From the NCBI RefSeq assembly GCF_026239675.1, contig NZ_JAPIVQ010000002.1, positions 1-64,000 on the forward strand: 64,000 nt of DNA, written 5' to 3'. Every line of letters begins with the position of its first letter. Positions within the stretch are counted from its first letter, which is position 1. The translations under genes were made by a program, and so were the position numbers. Positions 1 to 9,019 of the stretch are shown in pieces. This DNA comes from Pedobacter sp. PLR. GTDB taxonomy: Bacteria; Bacteroidota; Bacteroidia; Sphingobacteriales; Sphingobacteriaceae. The notes beneath the pieces were generated by a model. That model made no database searches and was not told where the DNA came from. It saw only the letters and a program-made list of their open reading frames with translations.

Positions 1-176
1 CCGCAGGATTGTAACTCCATTAGCTTTGTATCTAAGTACTTTGTTCGCTATTCAGGATCCAGCTTAAATGACTTGTAGAATTTTTATCTCCGATAATCTC
101 CTTTTACAGCTTTGTTTAGCTTTAACAGCCCTTTATTTCTTGTTGTAATTATCCATTGATATCTTAAATACTGGCT

Positions 177-184
177 TATATTTG
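177..184 (+). promoter_or_regulatory. Predicted -7 promoter element of nagA
   Basis: The sequence TATATTTG fits the Bacteroidota -7 consensus TAnnTTTG and lies 22 bases before the nagA ATG. The preceding 1-176 hold no convincing gene or RNA. Confidence 0.5.
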
Positions 185-206
185 GGCTTCTTAAATACAT
201 CTAATT

Positions 207-1313
207 ATGATTGCGATAACCAATAGCCAGTTTTTTAATGAAGACCTGCTCTTAAAGGGTCAAACGATTTTTATTGAGGATGGAAAGATCAATCGGATCT
301 CTAGCGAAGAGGTTACCGAAGGTTATCAAATTATTGATGCCGAAGGTGCTTATATAAGCCCTGGTTTTATTGACCTTCAGATTTATGGCAGTGGGGGGAA
401 TCTCTTTTCTGCTTATCCTACGGCCGAAACTTTAAAACAGATGGACGAAGACTTGTTGGCTAAAGGGACTACCAGTTTCTTAGCTTGTGTGGCAACGAAT
501 AGTCCGGAAGTAGTTTATCAATGTCTGGATGCTGCGAAAGCTTATCGTAGCGAAGCTAAAGGCTTTTTAGGACTTCATCTGGAAGGACCATATATTAATC
601 CAAAGCGGAGAGGAGCACATATAGAGAAGTATATTTATAAAGCTACTTTGGAAGAGGTAAAGCACTTGCTGGATTATGCAGATGGTACTGTTAAAATGAT
701 GACCATAGCAGCAGAGTTACAAGATGAAGAGGTGATCCGTTATTTAGTGGATCAGGGAATCGTATTGTCATTAGGGCATAGTGATGCTGATTTTAAGCAG
801 GCTACAGTGGCCTACAACAATGGATTTAAGACAACCACGCATTTGTTCAATGCAATGCCTTCGATTCACCACAGAGCCCCTAATTTGCCTGTAGCAGTCA
901 TGAATCACCCAACTGCTATGGCCAGTATCATTGCTGATGGCTGCCATGTGGATCTTGAAGTGGTAAAGATGACTTATAAAACAATGAAAGACCGTCTGTT
1001 TCTAATTACAGATGCAGTAACCGCATGTGCAATCGGGCCTTATCAGCATGAGCTTAGAGGCGATAAATTTGTGACTGCCGATGGTACACTTTCAGGTTCT
1101 AATATTACCCTTTTACAAGCGGTTCAGAATTGTGTATCACATTGTGATATTCCAACAGACGAAGCCTTAAAACTAGCTTCAGAAAACCCGGCACTATTAA
1201 TGGGTATTTTATCAACGAAGGGCGCTTTAAATGCTGGTAGTGATGCTGATTTACTGTTTTTATCTCCCGGGTTACAACTAAAGAAAGTTTTTGTAAAGGG
1301 TTTGCACATTTGA
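207..1313 (+). CDS. nagA: N-acetylglucosamine-6-phosphate deacetylase
   Basis: This cytoplasmic amidohydrolase removes the acetyl group from N-acetylglucosamine-6-phosphate, feeding amino-sugar and peptidoglycan recycling into glucosamine-6-phosphate. The 368 residues match the usual family length (about 380). Visible family motifs are HLEGPYI with the metal-binding Glu near residue 127, the metal-binding His in LGHSDA near 192, TTHLFNAM near 214 and the catalytic Asp in LITDAV near 269. The ATG follows a TATATTTG promoter by 22 bases. The gene looks monocistronic, with pyrH starting 38 bases downstream under its own promoter. glmS, which makes the same product from fructose-6-phosphate, lies elsewhere in the window (23.8 kb). 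No nagB was seen. Confidence 0.95.
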   Translation: MIAITNSQFFNEDLLLKGQTIFIEDGKINRISSEEVTEGYQIIDAEGAYISPGFIDLQIYGSGGNLFSAYPTAETLKQMDEDLLAKGTTSFLACVATNSPEVVYQCLDAAKAYRSEAKGFLGLHLEGPYINPKRRGAHIEKYIYKATLEEVKHLLDYADGTVKMMTIAAELQDEEVIRYLVDQGIVLSLGHSDADFKQATVAYNNGFKTTTHLFNAMPSIHHRAPNLPVAVMNHPTAMASIIADGCHVDLEVVKMTYKTMKDRLFLITDAVTACAIGPYQHELRGDKFVTADGTLSGSNITLLQAVQNCVSHCDIPTDEALKLASENPALLMGILSTKGALNAGSDADLLFLSPGLQLKKVFVKGLHI

Positions 1314-1338
1314 ACCCTGATTAATTAAAACAAATAGT

Positions 1339-1346
1339 TATTTTTG
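1339..1346 (+). promoter_or_regulatory. Predicted -7 promoter element of pyrH (leaderless arrangement)
   Basis: TATTTTTG matches TAnnTTTG. Only five bases separate it from the pyrH ATG at 1352, so transcription would start at or next to the start codon. Confidence 0.6.
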
Positions 1347-1351
1347 GACTC

Positions 1352-2059
1352 ATGAAGTATAAACGGATTCTGCTGAAATTAAGTGGCGAGTCGCTGATGG
1401 GCGATAAACAATATGGTATTGACAATGAGCGTGTTAAACAGTACGCTGAAGACATTAAAGCGGTACATGATGAAGGCCTTGAAATAGCAATAGTTATTGG
1501 AGGTGGTAATATTTTTAGAGGTTTAAGCGCCGAAAAGTCAGGCATGGACCGTGCACAAGCTGATTATATGGGAATGTTAGCAACAGTAATCAACAGTATG
1601 GCCTTGCAGGATGCACTAGAAAAAGTGGGTCTTAAAACCCGCTTACTTACCGCAATCAAAATGGAGCAAATCTGTGAACCATTCATTCGTAGAAGAGCAG
1701 TACGTCACCTTGAAAAAGGTCGTGTGGTGATTTTTGGTGCCGGAACAGGTAACCCTTATTTCACAACAGATTCTGCGGCTGCTTTAAGAGCAATCGAAAT
1801 CAAAGCTGATGTGGTGCTAAAAGGAACACGTGTAGATGGTATTTATACTGCAGACCCTGAAAAGGATCCTACAGCTACTAAATATGAAAAAATTTCTTTC
1901 AAAGAAGTTTACGATAAAGGATTAAACGTAATGGATATGACTGCCTTTACCCTGTGTGAAGAAAATGAACTTCCGATCATCGTTTTTGATATGAATAAAA
2001 CAGGTAATTTCATGAAAATTGCCAAAGGAGAAGAGATTGGGACACTTGTTAAGGTCTGA
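1352..2059 (+). CDS. pyrH: UMP kinase
   Basis: UMP kinase phosphorylates UMP to UDP in pyrimidine nucleotide synthesis; it is a hexameric cytoplasmic enzyme of the amino-acid-kinase fold. The 235-residue length is normal. Clear motifs are KLSGES at residues 9-14, the glycine-rich GGGNIFRG near 51-58, the [12 protein letters not shown] segment near 130 that binds nucleotide, and the [15 protein letters not shown] loop. The partner frr follows by 40 bases, the common pyrH-frr order of bacteria. A -7 element almost touches the ATG, so the mRNA is probably leaderless. Confidence 0.97.
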   Translation: MKYKRILLKLSGESLMGDKQYGIDNERVKQYAEDIKAVHDEGLEIAIVIGGGNIFRGLSAEKSGMDRAQADYMGMLATVINSMALQDALEKVGLKTRLLTAIKMEQICEPFIRRRAVRHLEKGRVVIFGAGTGNPYFTTDSAAALRAIEIKADVVLKGTRVDGIYTADPEKDPTATKYEKISFKEVYDKGLNVMDMTAFTLCEENELPIIVFDMNKTGNFMKIAKGEEIGTLVKV

Positions 2060-2074
2060 TTCTAATAAATTTTA

Positions 2075-2082
2075 TATTTTTG
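2075..2082 (+). promoter_or_regulatory. Predicted -7 promoter element of frr
   Basis: TATTTTTG sits between pyrH and frr and ends 17 bases before the frr ATG. It suggests frr has its own start in addition to pyrH read-through. Confidence 0.5.
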
Positions 2083-2099
2083 GTTAAATTTTACAAAAC

Positions 2100-2663
2100 A
2101 TGAATGACCTCATAAAGAAACAACTACAAGATGCTCAGGCAAACATGGACAAGGCTATTGACCATTGTGAAGCTGAATTGACAAAAATTCGTGCGGGAAA
2201 AGCTTCTGCAGGGATGTTGGACGGCATATTTGTAGATTACTACGGTAGTGCTACTGGCTTATCTCAGGTGGCAAGTATCAACACGCCGGACGCACGTACT
2301 ATTCTCGTTCAGCCTTGGGAAAAAAATATGTTAGTTCCTATTGAACGCGCTATCATGGAAGCGAATATTGGGATTAACCCTCAGAATGATGGTATAGTGA
2401 TTCGTTTGGTAGTTCCTCCCCTAACTGAAGAACGTAGAAGAGATCTTGTTAAAAAGGTAAAAGAAGAAGCCGAACGCGGAAAAATTACCATTCGTAATAT
2501 CCGTAAAGATGCCAACGAAAAAATCAAAAAGTTAAAAGGTGAAAGCGTTTCTGATGATGAAATCAAAACAGGAGAAGCCGAAGTTCAAAAAATAACTGAT
2601 GCATATATTATCAAAGTAGATAAACATGCAGAAGCAAAAGAAAAAGATGTCATGACGGTTTAG
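2100..2663 (+). CDS. frr: Ribosome recycling factor
   Basis: This factor works with EF-G to split post-termination ribosomes. At 187 residues it has the normal family length (about 185) and is recognisable throughout: the N-terminal helix ends in ELTKIRAGKAS, followed by the domain II beta region, and the C-terminal helices carry VKKVKEEAERGKITIRNIRKD. The ATG at 2100 is the only start that gives the full first helix. It lies downstream of pyrH and is followed by a strong hairpin terminator. Confidence 0.97.
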   Translation: MNDLIKKQLQDAQANMDKAIDHCEAELTKIRAGKASAGMLDGIFVDYYGSATGLSQVASINTPDARTILVQPWEKNMLVPIERAIMEANIGINPQNDGIVIRLVVPPLTEERRRDLVKKVKEEAERGKITIRNIRKDANEKIKKLKGESVSDDEIKTGEAEVQKITDAYIIKVDKHAEAKEKDVMTV

Positions 2664-2690
2664 ACCTGATTTATAATTTACTTGTAATTT

Positions 2691-2722
2691 AAAGGGAATG
2701 GGGCTGATGCTTCATTCCCTTT
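2691..2722 (+). terminator. Rho-independent terminator after frr
   Basis: AAAGGGAATG pairs perfectly with CATTCCCTTT across a 12-base loop, followed by TATTTATTTTT. The promoter of the next gene begins directly behind the stem. Confidence 0.8.
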
Positions 2723-2725
2723 ATT

Positions 2726-2733
2726 TATTTTTG
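2726..2733 (+). promoter_or_regulatory. Predicted -7 promoter element of the ABC exporter gene
   Basis: TATTTTTG overlaps the tail of the frr terminator and ends 15 bases before the ATG at 2749. Confidence 0.5.
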
Positions 2734-2748
2734 GCTAGATTTAATTAA

Positions 2749-4497
2749 ATGAAATTACTACTAGAATATTTACGTGCTCATAAATGGGTGGTTGCATTAG
2801 CACTTTTGCTGGCTGCAATCAATATTGGTTTCTCCCTATTGGACCCCTACATTACCGGAAGAATAGTGGATGAGTTCATTCAGAAGAAGGATGTGCTGAA
2901 CAGAGGCGAATTTGTGTGGGGTGTACTTGGATTAGTTGGCCTGAGTGTAGGTGCAGCTATGGTTTCCAGAATTGCCAAAAATTTTCAGGATTACTTTACC
3001 AGTATCATCGTTCAAAAAGTTGGGGCAAGCATGTATGCTGACGGACTTAAACATTCTCTTGAATTGCCTTATCAGGTATTCGAAGATCAGCGAAGTGGAG
3101 AAACGTTGGGGATTTTGCAAAAAGTAAGGCTGGATTCTGAAAAGTTTATTACCGCTTTTATCAGTATTCTCTTCGTGAGTTTGATTGGGATGGTATTCGT
3201 AATCGTGTACTCCGTTACGGTAAGTTATAAGGTTACGCTGGTCTATTTTTCTGCAATTCCAATCATCAGTTTTGTGAGTTGGTACCTGAGTAGAAAGATT
3301 AAAACTATTCAAAAAACTATCGTTGCTGAAACAACTGCATTAGCCGGTTCAACCACAGAGTCTTTGAGGAATATAGAACTGGTGAAAAGTCTCGGCCTTG
3401 CCAATCAGGAGATCGAAAGGTTAAATAAAACGACTTATAAGATTTTAGGACTGGAATTAAGAAAGGTTAAATATGTAAGGAGCATGAGCTTTGTGCAAGG
3501 AACAACAGTTAATTTTGTTCGTAGTACGATGGTGGTCGTTTTATTGATCCTGATTTTTGAAAACACGATTTCGGCAGGACAATATTTCTCTTTCCTGTTT
3601 TATTCATTCTTTCTCTTTGGACCTTTACAGGAACTCGGGAATGTGATTCTTTCCTGGAGGGAAGCCGAGGTTTCTCTGGGGAACTTCAAGAAGATTCTAA
3701 GTACGCCACTAGATGAAAAACCGGTAAACCCTGTTAAGCTAGGTAAAATCAACAGCCTTGAGTTTAAAGATGTGAATTTTAGACACCTGACCGGTAAGCA
3801 CAATGCCTTGAACGATATTAATTTCCGTACCCATAGTGGGGAGACGATCGCATTTGTGGGGCCTTCCGGATCTGGAAAAACGACCTTAGTTAAGTTGTTG
3901 GTTGGTCTTTATCAGCCAATAGGTGGCGATGTGCTGTATAATGATACTTCCAGCAAAGCGATTGATCTGGATATGTTGAGGGAAAAGATTGGGTTTGTAA
4001 CCCAGGATACACAGTTGTTTTCTGGGACAATCCGGGAGAATCTCCAGTTTGTCAGGCCTGATGCTACAGATGAAGATTGCTTTAGGGTGATGAAACAGGC
4101 AGCTTGTGAAAACCTGTTGGCGCGTGCGGATAAAGGTTTGGATACCGTGATTGGTGAAGGCGGGGTGAAGGTTTCCGGGGGAGAAAAACAACGTTTATCC
4201 ATTGCCAGAGCATTACTACGCAGACCCGATATCCTGGTTTTTGATGAGGCGACTTCTTCTCTAGACTCTTTAACAGAGGAAGAGATTACCGCAACGATCC
4301 GTGATATTTCTGTATTAACAAACCACATTACGATTTTAATTGCCCACAGACTTTCTACGATTCGTCATGCTGACCGCATTTTCGTTTTAGAACGCGGACA
4401 TATTATTGAGCAGGGTAAACACGAGGACTTATTGGCCGAAACAGGGTTGTATTATGCCATGTGGAGACAACAGGTTGGTGAAAGAATAGAATACTAG
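2749..4497 (+). CDS. ABC exporter, fused membrane and ATPase domains
   Basis: The 582-residue protein is a half-size ABC exporter of the MsbA/multidrug type. Residues 1 to about 320 hold the six-helix membrane domain, with hydrophobic runs near 15-35, 60-80, 135-160 and 250-290. The C-terminal part is the nucleotide-binding domain: Walker A GPSGSGKTT near 371-379, Q-loop VTQDTQLFSG, signature VSGGEKQR near 474, Walker B with LVFDEATSSLD near 497-507, and the H-loop IAHRLST. It probably acts as a homodimer in the inner membrane. The substrate cannot be read from the sequence, and no periplasmic partner gene lies nearby. It stands as a single transcription unit between frr and the convergent MFS gene. 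Confidence 0.92.
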   Translation: MKLLLEYLRAHKWVVALALLLAAINIGFSLLDPYITGRIVDEFIQKKDVLNRGEFVWGVLGLVGLSVGAAMVSRIAKNFQDYFTSIIVQKVGASMYADGLKHSLELPYQVFEDQRSGETLGILQKVRLDSEKFITAFISILFVSLIGMVFVIVYSVTVSYKVTLVYFSAIPIISFVSWYLSRKIKTIQKTIVAETTALAGSTTESLRNIELVKSLGLANQEIERLNKTTYKILGLELRKVKYVRSMSFVQGTTVNFVRSTMVVVLLILIFENTISAGQYFSFLFYSFFLFGPLQELGNVILSWREAEVSLGNFKKILSTPLDEKPVNPVKLGKINSLEFKDVNFRHLTGKHNALNDINFRTHSGETIAFVGPSGSGKTTLVKLLVGLYQPIGGDVLYNDTSSKAIDLDMLREKIGFVTQDTQLFSGTIRENLQFVRPDATDEDCFRVMKQAACENLLARADKGLDTVIGEGGVKVSGGEKQRLSIARALLRRPDILVFDEATSSLDSLTEEEITATIRDISVLTNHITILIAHRLSTIRHADRIFVLERGHIIEQGKHEDLLAETGLYYAMWRQQVGERIEY

Positions 4498-4537
4498 TCT
4501 TAGCTGCTATAGATGTATAGGCTTCAAAAAGATGGGG

Positions 4538-5812
4538 TTAGTTTTGTTGGTCATTGATTTCCTGCAGAGTTAACTTCATCATTCCTTTGGTCTTCAGGTA
4601 GGTAATTCCAGCGACCAGGATTGTCATACTTCCTCCAAATACCACCGCAGGGACCGTTCTCATAAGCTTTGCAGTGAGGCCTGATTCAAACGCACCAATC
4701 TCATTAGAAGAGCCAATAAACATACTGTTTACAGCGGAGACTCTACCACGCATTTCATCAGGGGTGAGCAATTGCATAATTGTAGATCTGATAATCACAC
4801 TGATGCTATCGAAAGCGCCTTCCATGAATAAAAACATGAGGGTGAGGTAGAAGTTTTTTGATAAGCCATAGCAGATAATGCTGGTTCCAAATCCGGTTAC
4901 TGCAATCAGTAAATTTCTCCAGGGTTTATTCATTGGGGAGAAACGGGTCATCGCCAACATGGTAATTACGGCACCACTGGAAGCAGCAGCCCGCATGAAA
5001 CCGAGTCCTTCAGAACCGACTTTCAAAATGTCATTGGCAAATACCGGGAGTAAAGCCACCGCTCCACCGAAGAAAACGGAGAAGAGGTCTAAGCTCATCG
5101 CACCCAACATCATTTTGTTTTTAAAGACAAAGTGAACACCTTCAGTCAGACTTTTTACAATACTCTCTTTAGGGATATAAGTAGGGGGATGTGGTTTTAA
5201 AAAAAAGATACAGATGAGGGCAATGCCGATAAAAGAAAGGATGACACAGTAAGTTGCGGTAATGCCATAGAAGCCATAAATCAATCCTCCAATTGCAGGG
5301 CCTAAGATAGAAGCGGCCTGCCAGCTGGAGCTGTTCCATGTACTGGAATTAGGGTAAAGTTTTTTAGGGACGATCTGCGCCATCAATGAGAAGGTCGCCG
5401 GACTGAAAAAGCCTCTGGCAATTCCAATTCCAAAGACCATCAAATACATAATGGGCACAATATAATCTACGGGTACATAAGGATGCATTTGTTGGGTGGT
5501 CACGACCAACATGATCAGTGAACACAGAAATACGCCGCTAAATATTTTCAGTAGTAATCCTCTTTTTTCAGATTTATCAGCGACATAACCACCGTATAGG
5601 GCTATGCTGATTGCGGGAATTGCTTCGCAAAGTCCAACAAGTCCAAGGGCCAGGGGGTCTTTGGTAAGGTGGTAAACATGAAATCCAATGATAACCGCTT
5701 GCATTTGATAAGCAAACGTAAAAAAGAAACGCATTCCGAGGTAAGATCGAAACTCCCGATATCGGAGTGCAGCGTAAGGATCTGGTTTTTCTGGGGATAT
5801 ATTGGCTTCCAA
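4538..5812 (-). CDS. MFS transporter (exporter-like)
   Basis: The 424-residue protein has twelve hydrophobic segments and the loop pattern of the major facilitator superfamily; the conserved loop after TM2 reads GGYVADKSEKRGLLLK. It resembles the MFS_3/enterobactin-exporter-like group, so efflux of a small molecule is likely, but the substrate is unknown. The start is a TTG codon at 5812; no ATG upstream keeps the frame, and the first membrane segment begins soon after. It lies 66 bases downstream of the thiE-like gene. A good -7 element inside a 10-bp inverted repeat suggests separate, regulated transcription rather than simple membership of the riboswitch operon. Confidence 0.9.
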   Translation of the reverse strand: MEANISPEKPDPYAALRYREFRSYLGMRFFFTFAYQMQAVIIGFHVYHLTKDPLALGLVGLCEAIPAISIALYGGYVADKSEKRGLLLKIFSGVFLCSLIMLVVTTQQMHPYVPVDYIVPIMYLMVFGIGIARGFFSPATFSLMAQIVPKKLYPNSSTWNSSSWQAASILGPAIGGLIYGFYGITATYCVILSFIGIALICIFFLKPHPPTYIPKESIVKSLTEGVHFVFKNKMMLGAMSLDLFSVFFGGAVALLPVFANDILKVGSEGLGFMRAAASSGAVITMLAMTRFSPMNKPWRNLLIAVTGFGTSIICYGLSKNFYLTLMFLFMEGAFDSISVIIRSTIMQLLTPDEMRGRVSAVNSMFIGSSNEIGAFESGLTAKLMRTVPAVVFGGSMTILVAGITYLKTKGMMKLTLQEINDQQN

Positions 5813-5829
5813 GAAGGTTATTTTTTTAA

Positions 5830-5837
5830 CAAATGTA
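5830..5837 (-). promoter_or_regulatory. Predicted -7 promoter element of the MFS gene
   Basis: Read on the minus strand, TACATTTG fits the consensus and ends 17 bases before the TTG start. It shares bases with the right arm (in minus-strand sense) of the palindrome at 5834-5862. Confidence 0.5.
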
Positions 5838-5862
5838 TGTTATGGTGTTTCAATAACATACA
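5834..5862. promoter_or_regulatory. Perfect 10-bp inverted repeat over the MFS promoter (operator candidate)
   Basis: TGTATGTTAT, nine bases, then ATAACATACA form a perfect dyad that overlaps the -7 element of the MFS gene. No T-tract follows on the minus strand (TTTGTTAAAA), which argues against a terminator for the thiE-like gene. A repressor site is the simpler reading, but this is inference. Confidence 0.5.
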
Positions 5863-5878
5863 CTTGCCAAAGAAAATA

Positions 5879-6511
5879 TTACATGATTTTGTCATAAAAT
5901 TCGCTGTAAGCAGTGCGCATATCTTCAGCCTGATTGATGGCCGCAGAAACGGCAATTCCGAAAATTCCTGTCAGCATTAATGGATCTATATCACTTAAGG
6001 TGATCCCGCCAACAGCAAGCACAGGTAAATTGATTTCCTGCGCTTTTAGTGCTTTCATCGCTTGTTCGTATCCTTCTACACCTAATAAGGGGGCGTTGTT
6101 AGGCTTGGTTGTAGTCGTATAAAACGGGCCGAAACCGGCATAATCGGCACCTTCTTTAGCTAATCTGATTAAGCCTTCTAAAGTGTTTGAAGAACCACCA
6201 ATAGTGACTGCTTCTCCGAGTTGCTCACGAAGTTTCACAAAATCAGCATCCATATCTTCTATATGAAAACCCTGGATATCAGCTTCTCCGTTTAGGTGAA
6301 TATGATCTGTAACGATCAGGGTAGCTCCCCAATCGTCACAGATTGCTGCAATCGCATTGATATCTTCCAAAAGTTCCTCATCATTTTTAGTCAGACAACG
6401 GTACTGAATCCATTTTGCACCTGCACTACAGGCAATTTTTGCCTGTTCAATATGGCTATGCTGATGGATATCGTGTGTTATAAAATGTAGCTTTTCGATG
6501 AACTTCTTCAT
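5879..6511 (-). CDS. thiE: Thiamine phosphate synthase-like protein (ThiE/TenI family)
   Basis: ThiE joins the pyrimidine and thiazole parts of thiamine into thiamine phosphate. This 210-residue TIM-barrel protein has the family's GFGPFYTTTTKPNNAP segment near 135-150 and the phosphate-binding LPVLAVGGI near 168. The N-terminal substrate motifs are unusual: IQYRCLTKND where QLRxK is typical, VTDHIHL where NDR-type residues are typical, and GFHIEDMD in place of GVHLGQ. It could be a divergent ThiE or a TenI-like paralogue. It starts 7 bases after the stop of the TonB receptor gene, so it is almost surely in the TPP riboswitch transcript, which supports a thiamine role. Confidence 0.82.
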   Translation of the reverse strand: MKKFIEKLHFITHDIHQHSHIEQAKIACSAGAKWIQYRCLTKNDEELLEDINAIAAICDDWGATLIVTDHIHLNGEADIQGFHIEDMDADFVKLREQLGEAVTIGGSSNTLEGLIRLAKEGADYAGFGPFYTTTTKPNNAPLLGVEGYEQAMKALKAQEINLPVLAVGGITLSDIDPLMLTGIFGIAVSAAINQAEDMRTAYSEFYDKIM

Positions 6512-6517
6512 AAGTTG

Positions 6518-9019
6518 TTAAAATTTGAAATTTAGCGAAAGTAAAAAATTAGTTCCGGCCTGGGCGTAATAAAAGTTCTCTGTAGTGATATTCCCTTTAT
6601 ATGCAGTGCTATAGGTATAACCGTTGCTCTCATATTTTTCATTAAAGATGTTATTAACCAATAGGCCAAGATTTATGTTTTTGATGCCTTTAAGTTGGAA
6701 ATCGTAGCCTATTCTCGCATTATTTACCCAATATGCATCTAGCTTTCTGCTGTCATTCTGGGTGTTGTCCAGATATTGTTTACCTACAAATTTGCTTTGT
6801 ATAGCTGCAGCAAAACCTTTAAATGGTTTGTAAACCAGCTCTCCTGCAATGACAGATTTTGGAGAAAAGGAGATGTCCGTGTCTTTGTAGCTGGAAGTGA
6901 TTAAGGTTTCTGAACCATCATCTTCATATTGGGTTACATAGTTAATATAGTTCTGGATTTTATTCCTGCTAAAAGCGGCATTGGCATTTATGGCAAATTG
7001 CGGGCTCAGGATGTAAGAAGCATCCAATTCAACTCCTAAACGGTAACTTTTATCTACATTCTGACGGTAAGCATCCGCGAATTCATTGATTTCTCCAGTG
7101 AAGATCAATTGATCTTTATAGAACATCCCATATACATTCAGACCAAGGTTCAGTTTATCTTCTTTATAACGGTAACCTGCTTCTAAATCATGCAGACGTT
7201 CTGCTTTTGGGGAAGGTAATCCGACTTTTAAGTTGGTGAAATCATCACGATTTGGCTCTTTGTTGGCTACACTAAAGGATGTATAAACATTACTTTGCTC
7301 ATTTAAGAAATAGGTTGCGCCAACTTTAGGATTGAAAAAATGGTAGGTATTGTTGAAATCAAGGTTTCTTAGATTCTTGTCTTTTCCGGAGATTTTATAA
7401 TCAACAGTCCGGTATTGAAGGTCGGCAAAAAGACTCAATTGATCTATCGGGCTATAGCTTACTTTACCAAAAGTGTTGAAATCATTTTTATTTCCTTTCC
7501 CATCATAATAATGGTCGCTGATGTTGCTGGTGGAAGGATATTTCGCCCAGATAACCTCTCCGAAATGTTTCCCCCTGTATTCATTATAGGCACCGCCAAG
7601 CGTGAAATTCAAGTTAGATTGTGGCTGATAGCTGAACGCATAGGTTGCGCCATAGAAATCATTATCCAGCCAGCGGCGACGAATCAAATCCGTTCTTGTT
7701 TGAAGTGCTCCATCCGCATTCATCGGTGGTAAACCATATTTACTAAGTTTTTGATCGAATTTAAACTCTTCAAAATAACCCTTCCCATCGGTATAATGTA
7801 AGGCGGCATTGAAAGAGAATTGCTCGTTAATCTGTTTGGCATAAAGCGCCTGATAATGGTTTTGTGCGTAGTTGTCGGTTTGGTCTTTATAGGTGAACGA
7901 ATTGTAAGTTCTGTTCCCTGAATTCAAAAGATTCTGTGTTTGCGCGTCATTAAATTCCTGACGTTTGCTGAAATCCAGCATTCCCTGTACATCACCTTTT
8001 AATCTTGCTTCTGGAATGCCGTCCCAGGCCTGGTAAGTTTTTTCTGTGCCAGAGAAAACATTCAGGCGAAGCAATTCATTTTTACCATGGTAGGCACCGG
8101 AAAGGTAGTACGACTTCAAATTTGAGGCTGCACGGTCGATAAAACCATCAGAGGTAATTCTGGAAAGGCGGCCATCGAAACTCCATTTGTTGTCAATCAG
8201 ACCTGTTCCTAATTTAACGGTGTTTTTAAGGGTATTGAATGAGCCGTAAGTATTGTTTAGTTCTGCGTAAGCACTTTCTGAAGGCGCGCTGGTCTGGATA
8301 TTTAAGCTTCCACCGAAAGCACCAGCACCATTGGTAGAGGTACCTACACCACGTTGGATTTGCACATTTTCTATGGAAGAAGCAAAATCCGGCATATTTA
8401 CCCAGAATATCCCCTGACTTTCACCGTCATTGTAAGGAATTCCATTAATTGTAACATTGATTCTGCTGGCATCACTACCTCTGATTCTAATGCCTGTATA
8501 ACCAACACCGGCACCTGCATCGGAAGTTACGACTACTCCAGGTGTGTTGTTTAAGATAAATGGCAGATCTTGCCCGAAGTTGTTCTCCTGAATTTCAGCT
8601 TTGCTGATGTTTTTATAGGTAGTAGCGGATTTATCGTTAGCACGTGTGGCATTAACGATCACCTCATCTGCAAGAAAAGCGGCAGGCTTAAGGCTAATGT
8701 TTTCCACCAAATCGGATTTCAGTTCCAGGTTTTTCTCTGTCGTTTGGTAGCCGATAAAGCTCACCACCAAGGTGTAATTCCCTGCTTTAAGATTCTTAAG
8801 CTGGAATTTTCCCTGACCATCTGCAGTAACACCAAAAGATTTTCCTTTTAAACGGATGGTTGCACCAGGTAATGCCTGACGGCTTGTTTCGGACACAACT
8901 CCCGAAATCGTAAACTGCGCCTTTGTTAATACAGGCAACAACAACATAGCTAGCGCTATGGTCAATAACTTTTTCAATTCTTTGCTTTTTTTAGTTAAAC
9001 CACTGTAAGTAAGGGGCAC
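6518..9019 (-). CDS. TonB-dependent outer-membrane receptor under TPP riboswitch control
   Basis: The protein has a signal peptide (KKLLTIALAMLLLPVLTKAQ), a carboxypeptidase-regulatory-like domain at about 37-120, a TonB plug domain at about 130-245 (IRIRGSDASRINVTINGIP inside it) and a C-terminal beta-barrel ending in LLSLNFKF. It is a SusC/CirA-like receptor that takes up a scarce ligand with TonB energy. The TPP riboswitch directly upstream makes thiamine or a thiamine precursor the likely ligand. The longest frame starts at a GTG (9019) that lies inside a hairpin; a TTG at 8977 would give MKKLLTIALAM, a more natural signal-peptide start. I cannot decide between the two. Confidence 0.92.
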   Translation of the reverse strand: MPLTYSGLTKKSKELKKLLTIALAMLLLPVLTKAQFTISGVVSETSRQALPGATIRLKGKSFGVTADGQGKFQLKNLKAGNYTLVVSFIGYQTTEKNLELKSDLVENISLKPAAFLADEVIVNATRANDKSATTYKNISKAEIQENNFGQDLPFILNNTPGVVVTSDAGAGVGYTGIRIRGSDASRINVTINGIPYNDGESQGIFWVNMPDFASSIENVQIQRGVGTSTNGAGAFGGSLNIQTSAPSESAYAELNNTYGSFNTLKNTVKLGTGLIDNKWSFDGRLSRITSDGFIDRAASNLKSYYLSGAYHGKNELLRLNVFSGTEKTYQAWDGIPEARLKGDVQGMLDFSKRQEFNDAQTQNLLNSGNRTYNSFTYKDQTDNYAQNHYQALYAKQINEQFSFNAALHYTDGKGYFEEFKFDQKLSKYGLPPMNADGALQTRTDLIRRRWLDNDFYGATYAFSYQPQSNLNFTLGGAYNEYRGKHFGEVIWAKYPSTSNISDHYYDGKGNKNDFNTFGKVSYSPIDQLSLFADLQYRTVDYKISGKDKNLRNLDFNNTYHFFNPKVGATYFLNEQSNVYTSFSVANKEPNRDDFTNLKVGLPSPKAERLHDLEAGYRYKEDKLNLGLNVYGMFYKDQLIFTGEINEFADAYRQNVDKSYRLGVELDASYILSPQFAINANAAFSRNKIQNYINYVTQYEDDGSETLITSSYKDTDISFSPKSVIAGELVYKPFKGFAAAIQSKFVGKQYLDNTQNDSRKLDAYWVNNARIGYDFQLKGIKNINLGLLVNNIFNEKYESNGYTYSTAYKGNITTENFYYAQAGTNFLLSLNFKF

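Noticed and set aside
4538..5812. MFS gene as a certain member of the TPP riboswitch operon
   Set aside because: It is close to thiE but has its own promoter and dyad; membership is possible through read-through but not shown.
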